From the NCBI GenBank assembly GCA_946479785.1, contig CAMLHQ010000039.1, forward strand, positions 1 to 29,014: a DNA stretch of 29,014 bases, given 5' to 3'. Below the pieces are notes generated by a model, which made no database searches, was not told where the DNA came from, and saw only the letters and a program-made list of their open reading frames with translations. Below are positions 18,531-25,231 of this stretch, piece by piece (positions within the stretch are counted from its first letter, which is position 1; each line of letters starts with the position of its first letter). A program made the position numbers and the translations under genes. Source of the stretch: an uncultured Nitrospira sp. Lineage in GTDB: Bacteria; Nitrospirota; Nitrospiria; Nitrospirales; Nitrospiraceae.

Positions 18531-18598
18531 CGCATACGATCGATCGTCGCGTGCTAAACCCTGGCCGCCACGGTACGACGCAGGAGAGGGGTTTGACC

Positions 18599-18994
18599 AT
18601 GCTACAAGATGAGGGCGATTCCGCATACCCTGTGCTGTTTGTTGCGAAGGGGCACGTCGACTCAGGAATCATGGTGCTCTCCTCGACCTGCAAGCTGTTG
18701 TACGCGAATAAGGCTGCACATGATTTCCTCAGACGATTGAATCGAAAAGAGAACGAGCACTCGACAAATGGTGCCTTCCCTAGGTCAGTCGATAATCTCT
18801 TTGGCGAGATGCTCAATTTGCTCCGAACCCCCGTTACGAATTGTGGCGGGAAACAACTTGAAGCCAGACGGCTGGTCGTGGCGCGAGACCAACCAGTGTT
18901 GTTGCAAGCGTTCGGAATACCTGATCGGCTGGACATCCAACGATCGCGTATTGTCATTACGATCCAGGAAACTCCTCCTCCCATAGGGTTCTGA
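18599..18994 (+). CDS. Stand-alone PAS-like domain protein
   Basis: A 131-residue protein whose N-terminal half reads like a PAS core (SGIMVLSSTCKLLYANKAAHDFL), followed by a helical segment and closing strands (ARDQPVLLQAFGIPD, then RIVITIQET). No kinase, helix-turn-helix or cyclase domain follows, so it is a sensor fold without an output. ATG 18599 has GGAGAGGGG upstream and is preferred; an in-frame ATG at 18527 overlaps the previous stop as ATGA and would add 24 residues. It could bind a ligand and act on another protein, or be a cut-down relative of PAS-LuxR regulators. It ends the small-gene cluster. Confidence 0.6.
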   Translation: MLQDEGDSAYPVLFVAKGHVDSGIMVLSSTCKLLYANKAAHDFLRRLNRKENEHSTNGAFPRSVDNLFGEMLNLLRTPVTNCGGKQLEARRLVVARDQPVLLQAFGIPDRLDIQRSRIVITIQETPPPIGF

Positions 18995-19203
18995 GCGTGT
19001 GAGACTCCGTCATGGCTTAGGCCTTTTCCCGCTTCGGCTTCAGAGGATCAAATAGCCGCTCTGGCTTCCCTTTCTGTAGCATCTTGCGCCACCTCGCATT
19101 CAGGCGTTGGCGCGTTTCTCGTCACATTCCGAGCCTGCATAAGCGTGTTCCCTCTAACCGGTTGGTAGTCCTTCTCTTTTCCCATCTTTCTCAACGAGTC
19201 ATG
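18995..19203. other. Intergenic gap upstream of the redox island
   Basis: There is no supportable gene on the + strand. A short AGCC/GGCT stem followed by a pyrimidine-rich stretch lies near 19052-19075 and might end the upstream transcript. The right-hand end leads into the promoter element described at 19204-19219. A reverse-strand frame across this gap is not convincing. Confidence 0.3.
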
Positions 19204-19219
19204 TGGCATGCCACTCGCA
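19204..19219 (+). promoter_or_regulatory. Sigma-54-type -24/-12 promoter element
   Basis: TGGCAT, five bases, TCGCA: this matches the sigma-54 consensus TGGCAC-N5-TTGCA at nine of eleven positions, including the invariant GG and GC at the correct register. The predicted transcript start is near 19230, about 30 bases before the cytochrome ATG. The left part also lies in a 12-base perfect palindrome, GTGGCATGCCAC (19203-19214), which could instead be an operator. Confidence 0.45.
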
Positions 19220-19260
19220 AATACTAGTGGGGAGTAGGAATTTTCATCCGAGGAGGAATG

Positions 19261-19632
19261 ATGTTTCAATGGCGAATTGCGGTGGCAAGCAGTGTGCTGT
19301 GTCTCTTGTGGATGGGAGTGACAACTGACCTCAAGGCCAGGAATGCGGATGTGTCAAAAGGGAAAAGTATCTATACGGAGGTTTGCCAGACCTGCCACGG
19401 CCTGAATGGAACAGGGTCAGGGACTATGACGCTTCATCCGCCTGCGCCAGATCTGACCAGTGCGGCCGTGCAGGAGAAATTGGATGCTGGGCTCTTCAAA
19501 GCGATTCATGATGGACGGAAGAACACCGCCATGGGTGCCTGGAAATATTCATTGTCCGATGAAGAGATTCACGACGTCATCGCCTACGTCCGCACCTTGG
19601 GCGGAGGGGCGGCTGCTCTTCCAAAGCCGTAA
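19261..19632 (+). CDS. Monoheme c-type cytochrome
   Basis: A small periplasmic electron carrier of 123 residues with an N-terminal signal (basic start, hydrophobic 6-20). One haem site CQTCH (C42, C45, H46) starts the GLNGTGSG loop typical of class I cytochromes. A probable axial methionine, M91, lies in NTAMGAWKYSLSDEEI, followed by the closing helix DVIAYVRTL. The twin ATGs at 19258 and 19261 follow AGGAGG; the second has better spacing (four bases versus one). A sigma-54-type promoter element lies about 42 bases upstream. It is the first gene of the redox island and could accept electrons from the thiosulfate or sulfite enzymes downstream. Confidence 0.9.
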   Translation: MFQWRIAVASSVLCLLWMGVTTDLKARNADVSKGKSIYTEVCQTCHGLNGTGSGTMTLHPPAPDLTSAAVQEKLDAGLFKAIHDGRKNTAMGAWKYSLSDEEIHDVIAYVRTLGGGAAALPKP

Positions 19633-19708
19633 CGAAAAAGTGTGCATATGAATCTTTCAGGTCCGTACGAGCCTCTTATCGGTGGGGAACCAACAGGGAG
19701 GTGCCGTC

Positions 19709-19927
19709 ATGACGAGTAATGTGGGCGGGATTGAGCGGCCGATTCGGATCCTTCTCGGAATCGGGTTATTGGGGATAGGGGCATTTGCCGGTTTGCCGAT
19801 GGAAGTCACGGCGGTGGCGTTGGTCTTGGGTACGGTGGCACTCGTGACCGGTGCGATCGGGTATTGTCCGCTGTGGACGCTGTTCAACATCAATACCTGC
19901 CCGGCGGAAACATCACGAAAACCGTAG
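19709..19927 (+). CDS. DUF2892 (YgaP-type) small membrane protein
   Basis: A 72-residue protein with two membrane helices (about 14-30 and 36-54) and the DUF2892 pattern: IERPIRILLGIGLLGIG at the start and GAIGYCPLWTLFNINTCP at the end, the latter with two conserved cysteines. ATG 19709 has GGGAGG upstream with seven-base spacing. DUF2892 is the membrane part of YgaP, where it is fused to a rhodanese (sulfurtransferase) domain, and the domain is often encoded with sulfur-handling genes. Here it directly precedes the TsdA-like gene. A role in sulfur or persulfide traffic at the membrane is inference from that association. Confidence 0.85.
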   Translation: MTSNVGGIERPIRILLGIGLLGIGAFAGLPMEVTAVALVLGTVALVTGAIGYCPLWTLFNINTCPAETSRKP

Positions 19928-19949
19928 AGTGGTGGTAGGAGCAGCAACC

Positions 19950-20801
19950 GTGTGGATGAAACCAACCCTCTGCCGTTGTCTCCTCGCTGCCGGGCTCTGG
20001 TGGTCTCAGGCGCAGCAGGGAGATACCGCGCAGTTCGAGACGCCCGCTGAGAATCCGGACAATCGTGCCGCCATCGATGCCGTCTTCACGCCGCCGCCTA
20101 TGGAATCGATCCCTCCGGGCCATCGTGGCGAACAGATCCGAATGGGCTATGAAATCGTCGTGCACACGCAGCAGTATGCCAAGCGTTACGTCGGAAATAA
20201 ATTAAATTGCACCAATTGCCACCTCGACGCGGGCTTAAATCCAAACGCCGCATCGTTTGTCGGTCTGAGCGTCCAATTTCCGGAGTATCGAGCCAGAGTG
20301 GATCGCACCATGACGCTGGCAGACCGGATCAACGAATGTTTCGAGCGCAGCCTGAATGGAAAAGCACTCCCGCCGGACAGTTCAAAATTACAGGCCGTGG
20401 TTTCCTATATCGAGTGGCTCTCACAGGACGTGCCACGCGGGAGTAAGGTCGCTTGGCGGGGCATCCCGCGCCTCAGTCCGATCCGGCCACCGGATCCCAG
20501 ACTCGGGAAGGCTGTATTTGCCAAGAAATGCTCGTTTTGTCATGGGACGGATGGACAGGGAACCATGGCGGCTCCGCCGCTGTGGGGGCCGAACTCCTAC
20601 AGCATTGCATCCGAGATGGGCAGGGTCGGCGTCGCCGCATCCTTTATCAAGGGCAACATGCCACGGGGGTGGGGCTGGACGGTCACCGACAAGGAAGCCT
20701 TCGACGTGGCGGCGTACGTCAACGGCCAACCGCGCCCCGATGTTCCGGGCAAACAGTTTGATTGGCCGAAGGGTGGGAAGCCGGAAGATCTGCCCTACTA
20801 G
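19950..20801 (+). CDS. tsdA: TsdA-like diheme thiosulfate dehydrogenase
   Basis: Periplasmic diheme cytochrome predicted to couple two thiosulfates into tetrathionate, releasing electrons. The 283-residue product starts at GTG 19950, nine bases after TAGGAG, and has a signal peptide (hydrophobic 6-18). Haem 1 is CTNCH (C87, C90, H91) followed by LDAGLNPNA. The block FPEYRAR, TLADRINECFERSLNGK and AVVSYIEWLS then matches the TsdA N-terminal domain, where the Cys of N-x-C (here C130) is the unusual axial ligand to the active haem. Haem 2 is CSFCH (C184, C187, H188), with PPLWGPNSYSI and a candidate ligand M227 in GNMPRG. The residual doubt is substrate, since relatives can favour tetrathionate reduction. 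It lies next to a sulfite oxidase-type enzyme. Confidence 0.75.
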   Translation: MWMKPTLCRCLLAAGLWWSQAQQGDTAQFETPAENPDNRAAIDAVFTPPPMESIPPGHRGEQIRMGYEIVVHTQQYAKRYVGNKLNCTNCHLDAGLNPNAASFVGLSVQFPEYRARVDRTMTLADRINECFERSLNGKALPPDSSKLQAVVSYIEWLSQDVPRGSKVAWRGIPRLSPIRPPDPRLGKAVFAKKCSFCHGTDGQGTMAAPPLWGPNSYSIASEMGRVGVAASFIKGNMPRGWGWTVTDKEAFDVAAYVNGQPRPDVPGKQFDWPKGGKPEDLPY

Positions 20802-20844
20802 GACAGGCCGTGATGTGGCGTGCGAATGCATCGGGAGGGAGATC

Positions 20845-21264
20845 ATGAAGCTTTCAGTCTCGTATCATGGCGGCACACGCTACGATATCGTCAGTGGAAA
20901 GCATCGGATCGTGACCGATCAAGCGGTGGCTGACGGCGGCCAGGACGCAGGTCTGAGTCCGGTCGAGCTCTTCGTCGGGTCCGTCGCGAGCTGTGTCGGC
21001 TATTTCGTCGGACGATTCTGCGCGCGGCACGAGATTCCACGAGAGGGACTGAGCGTAGAGGCGGAATGGGCCATCGGCGAGAACCCGCATCGGGTGGGTC
21101 GTGTGGACCTCGCCATTCATCTTCCTCACCGCCTCACACCGGAACTGAGAGACAGGCTTCTGAAAGTGGCGCACGGCTGCACGGTGCATCAATCGCTTGT
21201 GATCGCGCCGACCGTAGGGATCAAGTTGAACCCGCATAACCATCCCGTAACGAATCAGTCATGA
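20845..21264 (+). CDS. OsmC-family protein
   Basis: A 139-residue soluble protein of the OsmC/Ohr superfamily, which includes thiol peroxidases and possible sulfur-transfer proteins. The strong ribosome site GGGAGGGAGATC precedes ATG 20845. Family marks are an N-terminal beta-sheet, the central helix LSPVELFVGSVASCVGYFVGRFCARHEI with cysteine C50 in the usual active position, and a second conserved cysteine C112 in AHGCTVHQSL. An extra cysteine, C59, lies one to two helix turns after C50. The gene overlaps the next by four bases (ATGA), so it is translationally coupled to the sulfite oxidase-like gene. This suggests it handles a sulfur intermediate or protects against by-products. It has no signal peptide and is therefore cytoplasmic. 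Confidence 0.85.
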   Translation: MKLSVSYHGGTRYDIVSGKHRIVTDQAVADGGQDAGLSPVELFVGSVASCVGYFVGRFCARHEIPREGLSVEAEWAIGENPHRVGRVDLAIHLPHRLTPELRDRLLKVAHGCTVHQSLVIAPTVGIKLNPHNHPVTNQS

Positions 21265-22463
21265 AAGAAAATGGCGAATTCTCGGCCGTCTCCCGTCGCC
21301 GGTGGTTGCAGACCTTCCTCTACGGCCTCGGCGCCGGTCTCGTCGTCCATCGCGCCGGTTCCTCTGCCGGCGCGGCCGACAAGGATTCAGCCGCGAACGA
21401 ATCTGGTCCGCTCACCGTGCGTGTCTCGAGACCGTTCGACGCCGAAACGCCGGCCCGAGAGTTCACATCCTTTCTTACGCCCAATCATCGCTTCTTCGTG
21501 CGAAGCCATTTTGGTCCGCCTCCGACCGAAATGCTCGATGACCTTCAGTGGAAGCTGCGTGTGGCTGGGTCCGTAGAGCGCTCGCAGGTCTTCACGATGA
21601 AATCCCTGCGCGAATTTGAGCCAGTGACGATCACGGCTGTGCTCCAATGCAGTGGAAACGGTCGTGCCTACCATCGGCCCAGGGTTCCCGGTGTGCAATG
21701 GGAACGTGGCGCGGTCGGCAACGCGCAATGGACCGGTGTACGCCTTCGGGACGTCTTACAGGCAGCCGGTATTCGCGGCGAGGCCGGACACGTGCAGTTC
21801 CAAGGCGCCGACCGACCGGTGGCGGCGTCCGTGCCCTTGTTTATCAGAAGCATCCCGCTCGAAAAGGCCCTCCATTCGGATACGATTCTCGCATATGAGA
21901 TGAACGGCAGACCATTGCCGCACCTCCACGGCGCGCCGCTCAGGGCGATCACCCCCGGCTGGATGGCCGAGTCCTGCATCAAATGGCTGACCGACATTGT
22001 GGTGCGCAAGGACGAGGCGGCGGGATACTACATGCAGACGGCCTATCGGGTGCCCGCGAAACCGGTGACACCGGAAACCAGTTCAAACGGCGATACGATG
22101 GTTCCAGTGGAAGGGATGCCGGTGAAATCGCTCATCGCGGCTCCGGAGGATGGCCAATCGCTCAAGGTCGGCCCGGTTACCATTCAGGGAATAGCCTGGG
22201 CCGGCGAAGCCAAGGTCGTGAAGGTCGAGTTGTCAATGAATGAGGGAAGGACATGGGAACCGGCACGGTTCGTCGGCGAGGATCATCCCTATGCCTGGCG
22301 GCAATGGCAGTTCATCTGGCCGGCGAAGGTTCCGGGCAGGTTCACGATCGCCTGCCGGGCGACCGATGCGCGCGGCAATGAACAACCGGCCGTGAGTCCG
22401 TGGAATCCGAGCGGGTTTTTGTGGAACGGGTGGGATCGCGTGACGGTGATGGTCAACGCATGA
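21261..22463 (+). CDS. sorA: Tat-exported sulfite oxidase-family molybdoenzyme (SorA-like)
   Basis: Periplasmic molybdopterin oxidoreductase predicted to oxidise sulfite to sulfate. The 400-residue protein starts with a twin-arginine signal (SRRRWLQTF, 11-19, then a hydrophobic stretch ending near AGAAD). The catalytic domain contains NHRFFVRSHFG with the cofactor-contacting histidine H76, VLQCSGNGR with the molybdenum-ligand cysteine C130, and HGAPLRAITPGWMAESCIKWL. A C-terminal immunoglobulin-like dimerisation domain follows (KVEVELSMN-like KVVKVELSMNEGRTWEPA through RATDARGNEQP). It has no haem domain of its own, as in bacterial SorA, and the next gene, overlapping by four bases, encodes the cytochrome partner. 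Family members can also oxidise other substrates, so sulfite is the best but not the only candidate. Confidence 0.82.
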   Translation: MKENGEFSAVSRRRWLQTFLYGLGAGLVVHRAGSSAGAADKDSAANESGPLTVRVSRPFDAETPAREFTSFLTPNHRFFVRSHFGPPPTEMLDDLQWKLRVAGSVERSQVFTMKSLREFEPVTITAVLQCSGNGRAYHRPRVPGVQWERGAVGNAQWTGVRLRDVLQAAGIRGEAGHVQFQGADRPVAASVPLFIRSIPLEKALHSDTILAYEMNGRPLPHLHGAPLRAITPGWMAESCIKWLTDIVVRKDEAAGYYMQTAYRVPAKPVTPETSSNGDTMVPVEGMPVKSLIAAPEDGQSLKVGPVTIQGIAWAGEAKVVKVELSMNEGRTWEPARFVGEDHPYAWRQWQFIWPAKVPGRFTIACRATDARGNEQPAVSPWNPSGFLWNGWDRVTVMVNA

Positions 22464-23077
22464 TGAAGATGTCGCGTCAGCTGCTGGTTCTTCTCGCGAT
22501 GAGTCTTGCAGCGTCTATTGCCGTCGCTCCGGCTCAAGAAGACGATCTGGATTCCGTGAGCATCGCTCTGGGCCAGCGTGCGGAGGGCTTGATCATTGCG
22601 CGCTGTTCCGTCTGCCACAGTACGGATCTGATCGCACAGCAGCGACTGCCGCATGCGCGATGGGAAGCTACGGTTGAAAAGATGGTGCACTGGGGAGCTG
22701 AGCTGTCCAACGACGAAGCCCAACTGCTGACGCGCTATTTGGCGGCACGGTATCATCCCGGTGCGCCTGACAATCTGCCGCCGCTCGAGCACGAGATAGG
22801 GAAAGCCGAGCCCCTGAAGCAGGACTCCGAGGCTCAAGGCGCCATAACAGGAGTTGCCTCGAGGGGGGCGGGCATTTTTGAGCACAATTGCCAGGCCTGT
22901 CATGGAGCTGGTGCGGTAGGCGGCATGGGTCCAAGACTGGCGAAGAATCCGATTCTCAAACATGAAGATGTGTTTTGGGAGACGGTCCTTTACGGACGAG
23001 GTCCAATGCCGGCTTGGGGGTCGGTGCTGACCCAGCAAGACATCGCCGATCTGTATTCGTGGTTGTCAGCACGATAG
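22460..23077 (+). CDS. SorB-like diheme c-type cytochrome
   Basis: Periplasmic electron acceptor for the molybdoenzyme whose stop it overlaps by four bases (ATGA). The 205-residue protein has a signal peptide (MMKMSRQLLVLLAMSLAAS, cleavage near APA-Q). A first cytochrome domain has CSVCH (C49, C52, H53) with possible axial M75 in VEKMVHWGAELS. After a Pro/Glu-rich linker, a second domain has CQACH (C144, C147, H148) and axial M183 in RGPMPAWG. The first half resembles the small cytochrome SorB of the SorAB sulfite dehydrogenase; the second half is a standard class I domain. The two-domain form gives a built-in relay to downstream carriers. Confidence 0.85.
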   Translation: MMKMSRQLLVLLAMSLAASIAVAPAQEDDLDSVSIALGQRAEGLIIARCSVCHSTDLIAQQRLPHARWEATVEKMVHWGAELSNDEAQLLTRYLAARYHPGAPDNLPPLEHEIGKAEPLKQDSEAQGAITGVASRGAGIFEHNCQACHGAGAVGGMGPRLAKNPILKHEDVFWETVLYGRGPMPAWGSVLTQQDIADLYSWLSAR

Positions 23078-23109
23078 CCGGGCAAGACCAATCACAAAGG
23101 AGTGACGAC

Positions 23110-24120
23110 ATGAACGTGAGAAGACCGATGGCTGTTGGGGGTGCGGTGATCATCCTTGTGGGACTGATGTCCCTCCCCCATCTGTTGTGGGGGAGCGATC
23201 AGTCTCGGGCTAAGGAGTTGATTCAACAAGCCTGCGTCCAGTGTCATCGCCTGGAAGGGCAAGCGGACTCCCGGTTCAATCTGCGCGCGCCCGATCTCAT
23301 CTGGGCCGGCAGCAAATACCAGCGTCCCTGGCTCATTCGATGGCTGACGGGCAAAGAAGCGCCGCTCTATGCAAAAGGCTATCGGTGGGACCTCAATGAA
23401 GGAGCGATGAAACATCCAGTGGTGACGGATACCGAAGCCGATGCTATTGCGGACTATTTCGAAAAGAACAACAAAGATCCGCGGGTGAAGGTCGGAGCGT
23501 TTGACGTCTCGAAGGTGAGCAAGTTCGACGTCGCGTTCGGCGGGATGGCCTATAAGGCGCATGCCTGTATTGGTTGCCATACGATCGAAGAAAACGACAA
23601 GCTCATCGGCGGTCCGCAGAGCACCGCACTCCAGAATGCCGGCCAGCGCTACAACATGGACTGGCTGTACCGCTTCGGGCAAAATCCGCAGGACTTCATC
23701 ATCCATACCGGGGAATTTCTCGCTGACGCGACTGACCCGCAATTGCGGGCGGTGATCGGATACCTTGCCGCGCAGGGAGTGCCGGCCTTCAAATATTACG
23801 AACCCTGGACGAGTCCGGAATTCGGCAAAGCCAGCGTAGGGCGAGGAAAGGTGATTTACAAAGAATATTGCATGCAGTGTCACGGGGCGACCGGTAAAGG
23901 CGACGGGCCCGCCGCTGCCAATCTGGAACCGAAGCCGGCCATCCACGCCAATATCGCGTTCGATCAGGTGCCGACCGAGTATTTGTACAACATGATCAAT
24001 CACGGTGGGGCGGCGATGGGGAAATCCGCCAACATGCCCTACTGGGGATTGACGATCGGCCAGCAAGGCGTGGCCGACGTCATGGCCTATCTCAAGGCCA
24101 CCTTCAAAGGTCCACAATAG
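23110..24120 (+). CDS. Triheme c-type cytochrome
   Basis: A 336-residue exported protein with three haem-binding domains: CVQCH (C42, C45, H46), CIGCH (C153, C156, H157) and CMQCH (C254, C257, H258). The third is followed by GATGKGDGPAAANL. The N-terminal hydrophobic segment (about 9-27) may be cleaved or stay as an anchor. Candidate axial methionines include those in NEGAMKHPVVTD and SANMPYWG. ATG 23110 has AAGGAGTG upstream, 32 bases after the SorB-like gene. Three domains in a row suggest a wire collecting electrons from the sulfite and thiosulfate enzymes towards a terminal acceptor. The exact family is not recognised. Confidence 0.85.
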   Translation: MNVRRPMAVGGAVIILVGLMSLPHLLWGSDQSRAKELIQQACVQCHRLEGQADSRFNLRAPDLIWAGSKYQRPWLIRWLTGKEAPLYAKGYRWDLNEGAMKHPVVTDTEADAIADYFEKNNKDPRVKVGAFDVSKVSKFDVAFGGMAYKAHACIGCHTIEENDKLIGGPQSTALQNAGQRYNMDWLYRFGQNPQDFIIHTGEFLADATDPQLRAVIGYLAAQGVPAFKYYEPWTSPEFGKASVGRGKVIYKEYCMQCHGATGKGDGPAAANLEPKPAIHANIAFDQVPTEYLYNMINHGGAAMGKSANMPYWGLTIGQQGVADVMAYLKATFKGPQ

Positions 24121-24182
24121 GACCGCTGGTTGAATCGGATGACTCAGTCGTTGTCAGCCAATTAACACCAACGGGCATCGTC

Positions 24183-24710
24183 ATGCGCCATACTGTTGTG
24201 CTCGTGCTGTTCTCGTTCATAATCGGACGATGGTTATTGGCGGGAGCGGCGGAGCAACCCATGATGCAGCCGCGGGTGCCGGTCGACAAGCTGGCGGAAG
24301 CTAGAGCCCTTGTCAGCCCGTTCCCGGACTCGCTTGAGATGCTTGCCAAGGGGAAAGCGCTCTATGAGGGCAAGGGAATCTGCGTGAATTGTCATGGTCA
24401 GAGCGGAGCAGGCGATGGTCCGGTCGCCGCATCGTTGAATCCCGCCCCCAGGAATTTTCACCACCATGGATTTTGGCGTCATCGTACGGAAGGGGAGATC
24501 TTCTGGGTGATCAAGTATGGCTCGCCGGGTACCTCCATGATCGGATTCGGGGAACAACTCACCGACGATGAGATTTGGGCGATCATCCAATATGAACGCA
24601 GCTTTTCCGGCGGCCATGGGCCTAGACATGGGATGGGGCCTCGGCACGGGGTTGGCAGCATGGGGTCCGGAGGCGATGGATGTTGTGCCGGTCAAGAACG
24701 CAACCCATGA
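24183..24710 (+). CDS. Monoheme c-type cytochrome with His/Gly/Cys-rich tail
   Basis: A 175-residue exported cytochrome with a signal peptide (hydrophobic 4-22), one haem site CVNCH (C67, C70, H71) followed by GQSGAGDGPVAASLNPAPR, and a likely axial M119 in GSPGTSMIGFGEQLTDDEI. Two histidine-rich stretches stand out: FHHHGFWRH (93-100) and a C-terminal tail of about 33 residues with two copies of GPRHG and ending near GGDGCCAG. The tail could bind copper, zinc or nickel or act in protein contact. The gene starts 62 bases after the triheme cytochrome and ends the island. There is no obvious ribosome site immediately upstream of ATG 24183. Confidence 0.85.
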   Translation: MRHTVVLVLFSFIIGRWLLAGAAEQPMMQPRVPVDKLAEARALVSPFPDSLEMLAKGKALYEGKGICVNCHGQSGAGDGPVAASLNPAPRNFHHHGFWRHRTEGEIFWVIKYGSPGTSMIGFGEQLTDDEIWAIIQYERSFSGGHGPRHGMGPRHGVGSMGSGGDGCCAGQERNP

Positions 24711-24854
24711 ATCGGATGCGACACTGTTGCCTTTTGCGTCAGACTGCTCGATCTGTCAGACCTGGAATGCCCCATGGTTTCACGCTATCTCTGCACCGCT
24801 TCTATAAGACCCTGTCAAATCGCAACAATTCTTGAGCTTGCCACTGTGCCTCTC

Positions 24855-24870
24855 TGGCATGAACCTCGCT
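24855..24870 (+). promoter_or_regulatory. Second sigma-54-type -24/-12 promoter element
   Basis: TGGCAT, five bases (GAACC), TCGCT. The register of GG and GC is that of sigma-54 promoters, and the two half-sites match those at 19204-19219 (TGGCAT and TCGC followed by A or T). The 41 bases from its end to the YtxH ATG match the 42 bases in the other case. A separate GTCAGAC direct repeat (24738-24744 and 24755-24761) lies further upstream. Confidence 0.45.
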
Positions 24871-24910
24871 GTTCAGCAGAAGACAACCACTTCATCACGG
24901 AGGAACAACC

Positions 24911-25222
24911 ATGGACAATCAGAACGCGAAATGTTCAGCACAAACCGTATTATTCGCCTTTTTGGGCGGAGCCATTGCGGGTGGGATCGCCGGAATTCTG
25001 TTCGCCCCAAAGTCAGGGGAGGAAACCCGGCGTGAGTTGAAAGGGTATGCCAGGAAGACGGAGGAAGAGTTGATCGAGAAGGCCAAGGAAGCGCGGGCCG
25101 CACTCGACGATGCGATCGAACGGGGGAAACACTTTGTGACGGAAAAGCGGGCCGATGTCGAGGCGGCAGTGAAAGCGGGCAAAGAAGCCATGAAAGAAAA
25201 AATGGAGAAATGCTGTAGCTGA
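24911..25222 (+). CDS. YtxH-domain protein
   Basis: A 103-residue protein: a short polar start, one Gly-rich membrane helix (about 13-32, with GGAIAGGIAGILFAPKSGEE, the YtxH signature), then a long charged helix likely to be a coiled coil (about 38-97), ending in two cysteines. GGAGG eight bases before ATG 24911 is a good ribosome site. YtxH proteins are general stress or envelope-associated proteins of unclear mechanism. It is nine bases before the Por genes and may be co-transcribed with them from the promoter at 24855. Confidence 0.88.
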   Translation: MDNQNAKCSAQTVLFAFLGGAIAGGIAGILFAPKSGEETRRELKGYARKTEEELIEKAKEARAALDDAIERGKHFVTEKRADVEAAVKAGKEAMKEKMEKCCS

Positions 25223-25231
25223 GGATACGTC

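Noticed and set aside
19048..19269. Reverse-strand frame of 73 codons in the gap before the redox island
   Set aside because: The only reverse frame partly outside a + strand gene, but it has no good ribosome site, no recognisable pattern, and runs across the promoter and the cytochrome start.
24568..24807. Forward frame of 79 codons overlapping the end of the last cytochrome of the island
   Set aside because: Most of it is out of frame within the cytochrome's His/Gly tail; no ribosome site and no domain.
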